From an uncultured Hyphomonas sp. (lineage in GTDB: Bacteria > Pseudomonadota > Alphaproteobacteria > Caulobacterales > Hyphomonadaceae), in contig NZ_OY781472.1 of NCBI RefSeq assembly GCF_963677035.1, positions 2,666,001 through 2,730,000 on the forward strand: a DNA stretch of 64,000 nt, read 5' to 3'. The position numbers were made by a program, and so were the translations under genes. The notes beneath the pieces are model-generated. The model did not search any database and was not told where the DNA came from. It worked only from the letters and a program-made list of their open reading frames with translations. Below are positions 54,160 to 61,184 of this stretch, piece after piece; position 1 is the first letter of the stretch; every line of letters starts with the position of its first letter.

Positions 54160-55152
54160 ATGCTGATCAGATACTGGCCCGACAAGACCCACATCCCCTT
54201 CATGAGCCTGCGGATCGCCGGGGCTCTGTTCTCGATGATCCTGATTGCGGGCTCGGCCTTCCTGCTGGGAACGCGCGGTCTGAACTTCGGTGTCGACTTT
54301 GCCGGCGGCACGGTCATGGAACTGGCCCAGACCGACACGGTCACCGTACCGGCGGTTCGCGCCGCAATGCCGATCAATGCCGAGGTCAACAGTGCCCGCG
54401 GCACGGACGGGCGGGAAATCGTCGTGATCAAATTCGGGGAAGCCCCGCCGGAGCTTCTGGGCGAAGATTTCAAGTCGCTGTCGGAAGACCAGAAAGCGGA
54501 GCGCGCCTCCAGCGCCACCAATGAACTGATCGTCCGGACATTGTCGGACGCGTTCGGCCTCAGTGTGGAGAATGGCGATTTCCTGCGTAACGACTCGGTC
54601 GGTCCGAAAGTCTCGCAGGAGCTGTTTACCGACGGGATCACGGCGCTGGTCGTCGCGCTGGCCATGATGCTCGTCTATATCTGGTTCCGCTTCCAGTGGC
54701 AGTTCTCTGTCGGGGCCATCGCGGCGCTGGCGCACGATGTGATCATCACGCTCGGCATGTTTGCGTTGCTTCGGATTGAGTTCAACCTGACCTCCATCGC
54801 GGCGCTGCTGACGATCATCGGTTATTCCATGAACGACACGGTTGTCGTGTTTGACCGGATCCGGGAAGACCGCCGCAAGTACAAGAAGATGCCGGACCGC
54901 GAAGTTATCGACATGTCGCTGAACGTGACCCTGTCGCGGACCTTGCTGACCTCGGGCACGACGCTGATCTCGCTGTTCGCGATCTATTTCCTCGGCGGCC
55001 CCGTGCTGCAGGGCATGAGCTTCGCGCTGATCTTCGGTATCTTTATCGGGACCTATTCGTCCATCTTCATCGCTTCGGCGCTGGTCCTGTCGCTCGGCAT
55101 GGACTTCACGAGGAAGACGGTCGAGGAAGTGCAGGGCTTCACCGGCGTCTAG
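54160..55152 (+). CDS. secF: Protein translocase subunit SecF
   Basis: This 330-residue protein has the N-terminal GLNFGVDFAGGTVMEL motif and membrane helices with LTIIGYSMNDTVVVFDRIRED. It partners SecD. A ribosome site (AGGAGAG) lies before the ATG. It converges on the LOG gene with 15 nt between. Confidence 0.96.
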   Translation: MLIRYWPDKTHIPFMSLRIAGALFSMILIAGSAFLLGTRGLNFGVDFAGGTVMELAQTDTVTVPAVRAAMPINAEVNSARGTDGREIVVIKFGEAPPELLGEDFKSLSEDQKAERASSATNELIVRTLSDAFGLSVENGDFLRNDSVGPKVSQELFTDGITALVVALAMMLVYIWFRFQWQFSVGAIAALAHDVIITLGMFALLRIEFNLTSIAALLTIIGYSMNDTVVVFDRIREDRRKYKKMPDREVIDMSLNVTLSRTLLTSGTTLISLFAIYFLGGPVLQGMSFALIFGIFIGTYSSIFIASALVLSLGMDFTRKTVEEVQGFTGV

Positions 55153-55167
55153 GCGCCGGTTGTGGCC

Positions 55168-55731
55168 TTACTGGCCCAGCATCACGATCCGTTCGCACAG
55201 GGCATCGATCGCCTGTTCCGGCGTGTCGCTGTGGACGAGCGCCGCGCGGAAGCTTTCCGGTGTGAACTTGCCGTCGATGATATGGCTCATCAATTGGAAG
55301 AAGGGCGCCCAGAAGCCGTCTTCGTCCAGGAAGGCCATCGGCTTGGCATGCAGGCCGAGACGCGCCCAGGAGAGGATCTCCACCGCCTCTTCCAGCGTGC
55401 CGATTCCGCCCGGCAGCACGATGAATGCATCGGCCTCGTCGAACATCATCTGCTTGCGGGTGTGCATGTCCTCGACGATGCGGTGTTCCACATCCTGATA
55501 CATGCGTTCCTTCTCCAGCAGGAAGCGGGGCATGATGCCCAGCACTTCGCCGGCCGATTCGTGCGCCGCCCGGGCGCAGGCGCCCATCAGGCCGACGCCG
55601 CCGCCGCCATACACCAGCCGGATGTCGCGCCTGGCCAGCTCCCGGCCCAGCCGTTCGGCCAGCGCGATATAGTCCGGCCGCACGTCGCTCGACGCGCCGC
55701 AATACACGCAGACTGACCGCAAATTCGACAT
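55168..55731 (-). CDS. LOG family protein (cytokinin-type phosphoribohydrolase)
   Basis: This 187-residue protein from ATG 55731 begins SVCVYCGASS and has LVYGGGGVGLMG and the signature PGGIGTLEEAVE. LOG enzymes release the base from nucleoside 5'-monophosphates; many bacterial members were once called lysine decarboxylases. A longer start at 55782 adds 17 poorly conserved residues. The substrate in vivo is not known. Confidence 0.9.
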   Translation of the reverse strand: MSNLRSVCVYCGASSDVRPDYIALAERLGRELARRDIRLVYGGGGVGLMGACARAAHESAGEVLGIMPRFLLEKERMYQDVEHRIVEDMHTRKQMMFDEADAFIVLPGGIGTLEEAVEILSWARLGLHAKPMAFLDEDGFWAPFFQLMSHIIDGKFTPESFRAALVHSDTPEQAIDALCERIVMLGQ

Positions 55732-55874
55732 CCCCTGACCCTCATTGGCTTTTCTCATTCTTCCCCTCATATGGGGCGTCATGTGCCCGCGCCAGCGCGA
55801 AATTCAGACCATTTCAGGCCCAAAGCGGTGCTTCCGGGTTCCCTGAGGGCTCAAACGGCCCCATATCCGGGGGG

Positions 55875-57710
55875 ATGAGTCCTCCACACGCCAGCCCGAA
55901 CCATGACACGATCGAAAGCGCCGATGGCGGCCTCGGCCCGTCCATTATGCGCATCCTGAAGCTGCTCTGGCGGCCGGAGCTGGCGAAATGGCGCCCCGTT
56001 ATCGCGATTGCGGTCCTGCTGACGCTGGGGGCTTCGGTGCTGGAGGTCGTCTCGCCGCTGGTCGTCGGCCATGCCATCAACCAGGTCGATCCGTCGGGCG
56101 GCGCGAAAGCCGCCTTCGGCTCGGCAGCCATCTGGCTCGCCTTCGGGATCGGCGTGCGCTTTCTGGCTGGCGCCATGCCCCAGATGCGCGACTGGCTGTT
56201 CTCGCCGGTCAGCCAGGACGCCCAGCGCGTGGCCAGCGTCGATGCGTTCGGCCATGCGCAGCTGTTGTCGCTGAACTTCCACCAGACCCGCCGCACCGGC
56301 GCCCTCAACCGCGTGATTGAGCGCGGCGCCAGCGCCATCGACTATCTGATCCGCTTCCTGGCCTTTAATATCGGGCCGACCTTTGTGCGCCTGATCCTCG
56401 CCTCGATCGCCCTCGGCGTTGCTTATGACTACAAGCTCTCGCTGATCGCCGTCGCCACCATCGCCATCTATGTCATCGCCACGGTCATCATCACCGAATG
56501 GCGCGTGCGCCAGCGCCGCAAGATGAACGAGGCGGACACCCATTTCCGCGCCACCTCGGTCGATATCCTCACCAATTTCGAGACGGTGAAATCCTTCGCC
56601 GCCGAACGCCGCGAGACGGGCCGGTTCGGCGCCGCGATGGCGAACTACAACCATCATTACGTCCAGACCGTGCGGTCGATGTACATCCTCAACGCGACGC
56701 AGGCTTTCGTGATGAATGCCGGCCTGGCCGCTGTGCTGGTCCTGTCGGCCTGGAATGTCATTCACGGCAAGATGGAGATCGGCGACCTGACGGCGGTGAT
56801 GCTGATGATGCTGTCGCTCTATGCCCCGCTGAACATCCTCGGCTGGGCCTGGCGGGAGATCAAGCAGGGCGCGGTGGACCTCGAAAAGCTCTACGGCCTG
56901 CTCGACATGAAGGCCGAGATCACCGACGCGCCGGACGCCATCGAACTGTCCCACCCGGTGGGCAGCGTTGCTTTCGAGAACGTGTCGTTCAGCCATGAAG
57001 GCCGCGCCGTCGGCGTGCAGGACGTCAGCTTTACCCTCGACCCCGGCAAGAAGATCGCCTTTGTCGGCACGTCGGGCGCCGGCAAGTCGACGCTGCTGAA
57101 GCTGCTGTTCCGCTTCTATGACGTGGAGTCCGGCCGGGTTCTGGTCGATGGCCATGACGTCCGGGGTCTCACGCAGGAATCCCTGCGCCGGGCCCTCGGC
57201 CTCGTCCCGCAGGATGTGGTCCTTTTCAACGACACGATCCGCCACAACATCGCCTATGCCCGGCCTGACGCATCGGATGAGGACGTCCGCAGCGCGGCCC
57301 GCCGGGCGCAGCTGCTGGATTTCATCGAAAGCCTGCCCGAAGGCTGGGACACACGCGTTGGCGAACGCGGCCTGAAACTCTCCGGCGGAGAGAAGCAGCG
57401 CGTCGGCATCGCCCGCGTGATCCTCTCAGACCCGGCCATTCTCGTGCTGGATGAGGCGACCTCGGCCCTCGACAGCGCCACCGAACATGCGGTGCAGGAA
57501 GCCCTCGACGAGGCCTCCGAAGGCCGCACCACGCTGATGGTGGCCCACCGGCTGTCCACGGTGAAGTCGGCCGACGAGATCATCGTGCTGGAGGCCGGGC
57601 AGGTGATTGAGCGCGGAGATCATGCAACCCTGCTGTCAAAGCACGGGAAATATGCTGATATGTGGGAAAGACAGGCCCGCAGTGCGAATCTCGAACTGGT
57701 GGCCGAATAA
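55875..57710 (+). CDS. Atm1-like ABC exporter (permease plus ATPase)
   Basis: This 611-residue protein has six hydrophobic helices (residues 35-320) and an ATPase domain with Walker A GTSGAGKST (398-406), LSGGEKQR and ILVLDEATSALD. The helical region with FHQTRRTGALNRVIERGASAIDYL resembles the Atm1/HMT1 group, which exports glutathione-linked compounds in alphaproteobacteria and mitochondria. The exact cargo is not shown by the sequence. Confidence 0.87.
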   Translation: MSPPHASPNHDTIESADGGLGPSIMRILKLLWRPELAKWRPVIAIAVLLTLGASVLEVVSPLVVGHAINQVDPSGGAKAAFGSAAIWLAFGIGVRFLAGAMPQMRDWLFSPVSQDAQRVASVDAFGHAQLLSLNFHQTRRTGALNRVIERGASAIDYLIRFLAFNIGPTFVRLILASIALGVAYDYKLSLIAVATIAIYVIATVIITEWRVRQRRKMNEADTHFRATSVDILTNFETVKSFAAERRETGRFGAAMANYNHHYVQTVRSMYILNATQAFVMNAGLAAVLVLSAWNVIHGKMEIGDLTAVMLMMLSLYAPLNILGWAWREIKQGAVDLEKLYGLLDMKAEITDAPDAIELSHPVGSVAFENVSFSHEGRAVGVQDVSFTLDPGKKIAFVGTSGAGKSTLLKLLFRFYDVESGRVLVDGHDVRGLTQESLRRALGLVPQDVVLFNDTIRHNIAYARPDASDEDVRSAARRAQLLDFIESLPEGWDTRVGERGLKLSGGEKQRVGIARVILSDPAILVLDEATSALDSATEHAVQEALDEASEGRTTLMVAHRLSTVKSADEIIVLEAGQVIERGDHATLLSKHGKYADMWERQARSANLELVAE

Positions 57711-57753
57711 GAGCCCTGAAAAGTTGGGATCGGAACAGAAAGCGTGCTGAATC

Positions 57754-58653
57754 ATGGATGACCTGGACCACAAGTCCACACCCTGGCTGAATGGTGGCTT
57801 CGACATTGAAGGCATCGTGGTGGCTTTTGCCGTATTCCTCGGGGCCTTGCTGCTCGGCTGGCTGTGGGCGCCGCTGTTCTGGCTGGGCTTCCTGGCTTTC
57901 ATCGCCACCTTGCTGGCCACCCGCTGGTCGCAGCGGACCCCGCCGGAACTCGCCAGCGGGATCGTCGCGCCCTGCGATGGCATTGTCGTGTCCGTCAAAC
58001 AGGTCGAAGCGCCGCCGGATTTGCGCCTGCACAGCCCGGTGGTGACGCGTGTCCGCATCTCGTCCGCGCCGGTTTCCACCAACAAGGTCTACACGCCGAT
58101 CTCCGGCAGTCTGGAACATGTCACGCTCGAAGAGGGCGATTCCTCCCTCCCCATCGCCATGCGGGCAGATGATGAAGGCCTCGCCCGGGCGTGGATGTGC
58201 TTTGAAAGCCAAGGCCAGCAGGTTGGCATCCGGCTCGCCTCCGGCGGCTTTGGCCCGCGGATCGACATCGACCTGAACGCGGGTGACATTGCGCGCCTCG
58301 GCAAGCCCTGCGGCACGCGCCGCCTTGGCGGCTGGTGCGATCTCTACATCCCGGCCAGTTCCGGTCAGCTGATCTGGCCCGGCCAGACGCTTGTCGGCGG
58401 CGAGACCGTGATCGGCCGCCTGCGCTCTGACGCGCATGAGGAAGAAGACGAGATCGACGAAGCGCTCGACATCCAGAGGGAAGCTGCCGCAGGCGTCGCC
58501 GAGGAAGACCCGTTCGAACCCGTGCTTGCGGAAGAGGACGAAGATGACGAGCAATACGTCTCCCCGGATGAGGCGGAAGTCTCCGAAGAAGATCCCGCGA
58601 TCCTGTTCGCCCGCCTCCGCGAGGCGGCCCGCCGCTCCGAAGAGGGCGATTGA
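57754..58653 (+). CDS. Phosphatidylserine decarboxylase-like protein, processing site missing
   Basis: This 299-residue protein has two membrane segments (residues 21-55) and a domain with GIVAPCDGIVVSV, VRISSAPVSTNKVYTPISGSLEHV and a terminal GETVIGRL, matching phosphatidylserine decarboxylase layout. Where the family has the Gly-Ser self-cleavage site (RFGSRVDV-type), this protein reads RRLGGWCDLYIP, lacking the Ser that forms the pyruvoyl group. A long acidic tail (from residue 228) is added. It is probably not a working decarboxylase; a binding or regulatory role is possible. Confidence 0.65.
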   Translation: MDDLDHKSTPWLNGGFDIEGIVVAFAVFLGALLLGWLWAPLFWLGFLAFIATLLATRWSQRTPPELASGIVAPCDGIVVSVKQVEAPPDLRLHSPVVTRVRISSAPVSTNKVYTPISGSLEHVTLEEGDSSLPIAMRADDEGLARAWMCFESQGQQVGIRLASGGFGPRIDIDLNAGDIARLGKPCGTRRLGGWCDLYIPASSGQLIWPGQTLVGGETVIGRLRSDAHEEEDEIDEALDIQREAAAGVAEEDPFEPVLAEEDEDDEQYVSPDEAEVSEEDPAILFARLREAARRSEEGD

Positions 58654-58710
58654 TCCGCTATCGTCCGGTATCGTCCGACATAGTCCGGTATAGTCATGCA
58701 TGGTCATGAC
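58651..58710 (+). repeat. 10-bp-period repeat, locus B
   Basis: Six ten-base units follow in register: TGATCCGCTA, TCGTCCGGTA, TCGTCCGACA, TAGTCCGGTA, TAGTCATGCA, TGGTCATGAC. The array starts at the stop codon of the decarboxylase-like gene. The same kind of units occur at 43650-43690. Confidence 0.7.
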
Positions 58711-58772
58711 GCGGTCAGGCCTGGTCCGCCTCTCGTCATGGCTGAAGGCATTGTGGACAGGCACGCCTCAAT

Positions 58773-58933
58773 CCCGCACCTCCCACGCCCTCGCGGGCGC
58801 GGGTCCTTCCGCTCCCGGAGGGAAAGGGGCCATCCTTTCCGGATGGCAAACCTGTAATGGCCGCGCCGGTTTTACCCCTCTCCGGCCTGCGGGAGAGGAG
58901 GGCCCCACCGCCGCAGGCGGTGGGAGGTGAGGG
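58773..58933. repeat. MITE-like palindromic intergenic element, copy 2
   Basis: This 161-bp element has ends CCCGCACCTCCCA (58773-58785, one change from copy 1) and TGGGAGGTGAGGG (58921-58933). It shares the internal CGCGGGCGCGGGTCC and CCCCTCTCC...GGGAGAGGAGGG parts with copy 1 at 50475-50609, with a different centre. It lies before the paralogue gene at 58978. Confidence 0.8.
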
Positions 58934-58977
58934 CCCTTCGTATCCGTCTGATACGCAACCATAGCACTCTCCCCGGC

Positions 58978-59577
58978 ATGACATATCCCACCGGTTTCCT
59001 CACACAGGCTTACGACACCATCGCCCTGGCCGTAGCCCAGACCGGCGTGAAGGCCGGACTGTTCAGGTATCCGGAACGGATCTCCAAGACGCTTCAACGC
59101 CGCGTTTCGGCAGAGCTGAAGCGGCTCGCCGTTCTGCTCCGCCGTCTGATCTTCCTGATCGCGCTGCAGGTGGAACTCGCGCCGGTGAAGCCGCGCACGG
59201 GAAGCAATTATTTCGAGAAGACCGAAGGCGAGCCGGACGCGCGCAAGGCCTTCTTTTCCGTCCTGCCGATGGCAGCGAGGGAAACCCCGGATTTCCTGCA
59301 CGGTCCGATCACGGTGCCAACGCGTGGCCTCGTGCCCGCCGCACCGCTGATCGCCCGCTGGGAGGCGATGCTGGAGACGCTGAAATTCTGTAAGCGCCGC
59401 GCGAAATGCCTCGCCCGCACGATCCAGCGCTGGAAAGCCGACGGTGAGGCCCGGCCGTATATCGTGCCCATCCCCCGGACGCACGCCATGCCCGCCGCGC
59501 TTGGCATTGTCTCGGGTGGCCTCACCGTTCAGCTGATAGAAGCCCTGCGCGACTGGCCGCTTGCCGACACGAGCTGA
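58978..59577 (+). CDS. Uncharacterised protein, paralogue of the gene at 44571
   Basis: This 199-residue protein starts MTYPTGFLTQAYDTIALAVAQTGVKAGLF and ends PAALGIVSGGLTVQLIEALRDW. Strong similarity to the protein at 44571 runs over the full length, apart from a variable middle near residue 80. No signal peptide, membrane helix or known motif was seen; a basic helix with KRRAKCLARTIQRW could bind nucleic acid or lipid. The start is supported by the shared upstream CCAT.GCA.TCT.CCC and by the paralogue. Confidence 0.78.
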   Translation: MTYPTGFLTQAYDTIALAVAQTGVKAGLFRYPERISKTLQRRVSAELKRLAVLLRRLIFLIALQVELAPVKPRTGSNYFEKTEGEPDARKAFFSVLPMAARETPDFLHGPITVPTRGLVPAAPLIARWEAMLETLKFCKRRAKCLARTIQRWKADGEARPYIVPIPRTHAMPAALGIVSGGLTVQLIEALRDWPLADTS

Positions 59578-59578
59578 G

Positions 59579-59624
59579 CTTTCCCACAATCAGGTCTTTT
59601 GCCGGAGCGCCAGGGCGTTTCCGG
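59579..59624 (+). repeat. 3' flank shared with the paralogue locus (copy B)
   Basis: TTTCCCACAATCAGG, TTTTGCCGGAGCGC and GGGCGTTTCCGG occur in the same order as at 45163-45210. This shows that the duplication includes non-coding sequence after the stop. Confidence 0.7.
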
Positions 59625-59646
59625 GCGGACGTGCTGGGCGACATGA

Positions 59647-60876
59647 TTACTCTGTCGTCGGACCGCCCGTCAGCGCCAGCAGGTGCAGCACATCGCCTTC
59701 CAGACGCGCGCGTTGTTCGGCCACCATGCGCTGGGCCGAGATATAGGCCCGGCGGCCATTGAGAAATTCGGTGATGGTGATCTCACCATATTCATAACCC
59801 TTCTGGATCGTGTCTAGGATCTTCCGGGAGGACTCGGCCGTTTCGAGGGACTTGTCGTAAAGCGTCATGGCGGCACCAATGGATTGCCGCGCCGATTGAA
59901 CGGCCTGGAAGGCCTCCCGCTGGGCGGTCACGCGGTCGAGTTCGGCGACTGTGGCGCTTGCCGACATTTCCCGCGCATAGGCCCGTCGGGCCGACCCGCC
60001 GATGGGAATGCTGACCCGTGCCATGACGCTTGTTTCGGATCCGCCAACCTCATTGCCAAAGTCGAGGCCAAAGGTCGGGTCCGGACGTTTTTCCAATCTG
60101 GCCCGCCGGGCTTTCAGCCGGGCCTGTTCGGCCACCAGGCCAGCACGGCGATAGGCCGGTGTGTTATCGATACTGGTCTCGAACAGGGGGCTGATCATCT
60201 CGTCCGACACATCGAGCGGCGTTGTCCGCTCCGGAAACACGATGTCGGGATACCGGGCAACAAGGGCGGCGCGGGCAACCTGGGCCGCCGTCCGGTCCTG
60301 CTCGGCCTGCAGCTGCAGCAGCCCGGCCTCCGCAGCCAGCTGATCCGCGCGGATCTGGCGTTCGGCGCCTTTGTCCACGGCGATCTGCTGCAGCTCTGCA
60401 ATCCGCAGTGCTTCGGCCGCCTGGGATGCAGAGGATTCCGACAGCAGGTCCGCCCGCCGCCATGTGCTCCACAGGGCCGCGAATTTCTCCCGCTCATTAA
60501 ACAGGGACTGATCGAGGCCGGTCCCGGCAAGATCAATTTCCAGCCGGGCGAGATTGGTATCAACCTGCTGCTTGCCCGGAAGCCGGACCGTGCGGGAGAT
60601 GCCGGCAGACCATTCCGTGTACCGGTTTTCAGATGCGAGCGGGTCATCGATCTTGCGCTGGCCACCGCTGGCATTGACCTGGAACTCATAAGGGCCCGAC
60701 GCGATCCGGTCGGCCGAGGCGCTCGCCCGGTCCACATCCGCCCGGGCAGACCGGAAAGACGGGCTCGTCCGGATCGACTGTTCCATCAGGTCAACAACCG
60801 GATCGGTCTGGCCGGCAGCCGGAAGGGCCAGGAAAAGAGAGCCAAGAAGTGTGGCAGCAAGAAAGGGAAGTTTCAT
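59647..60876 (-). CDS. TolC/CzcC-family outer-membrane efflux protein
   Basis: From ATG 60876 this is 409 residues with a signal peptide ending at PAAGQ. Long alpha-helical, Ala/Gln/Arg-rich segments and repeats of the outer-membrane efflux fold follow. It would form the outer channel of an HME-RND pump. The start overlaps the stop of the DUF3240 gene (ATGA, 60873-60876). It is the last gene of the efflux operon in this direction. Confidence 0.86.
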   Translation of the reverse strand: MKLPFLAATLLGSLFLALPAAGQTDPVVDLMEQSIRTSPSFRSARADVDRASASADRIASGPYEFQVNASGGQRKIDDPLASENRYTEWSAGISRTVRLPGKQQVDTNLARLEIDLAGTGLDQSLFNEREKFAALWSTWRRADLLSESSASQAAEALRIAELQQIAVDKGAERQIRADQLAAEAGLLQLQAEQDRTAAQVARAALVARYPDIVFPERTTPLDVSDEMISPLFETSIDNTPAYRRAGLVAEQARLKARRARLEKRPDPTFGLDFGNEVGGSETSVMARVSIPIGGSARRAYAREMSASATVAELDRVTAQREAFQAVQSARQSIGAAMTLYDKSLETAESSRKILDTIQKGYEYGEITITEFLNGRRAYISAQRMVAEQRARLEGDVLHLLALTGGPTTE

Positions 60877-61184
60877 TGGAGGCGTCCAAAATCGAGTACG
60901 GGTTCGATCCAGTAAGAGATCTGGCGGCGCGGGCAGGCCTGGCGAACGGCCTCCAGCACGAGCGGGATGGTGTTCTCCGGCAGAACCATCAGCACAGTGA
61001 AAATTTTCATTGCGCCTTTCACTTTCTCCGCCGTCGAGGCGAGATCCATCGAACTGCCGCGGCCAAGGCCATCCTGGCTGGTATAGCCCGGCAGGGGCGG
61101 GTCCAGTCCGTCCAGCGTATCGAGCAGGGTCGGCTCGATACTTTTCGGGCAGACGAGGGTCAGTTTGCGTAGGGGCGTATCCAT
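60873..61184 (-). CDS. DUF3240 PII-like protein of metal efflux operon
   Basis: This 103-residue protein begins RKLTLVCPKSIEPTLLDTL and continues with GAMKIFTVLMVLPENTIPLVLEAVRQ, matching small DUF3240 (PII-like) proteins found beside CusA/CzcA pumps. Its role is unproven; a regulatory or metal-sensing one is suspected from position. It overlaps the pump gene by 25 nt and the TolC gene by 4. Confidence 0.8.
   Translation of the reverse strand: MDTPLRKLTLVCPKSIEPTLLDTLDGLDPPLPGYTSQDGLGRGSSMDLASTAEKVKGAMKIFTVLMVLPENTIPLVLEAVRQACPRRQISYWIEPVLDFGRLQ

Noticed and set aside
52887..54665. Leftward 592-codon frame across secD/secF
   Set aside because: It is a high-GC shadow of two strongly recognised genes, without motifs or a ribosome site.
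55851..57245. Leftward 464-codon frame across the ABC exporter
   Set aside because: Antisense to a well-supported ABC protein; the composition is typical of a GC-rich reverse frame.
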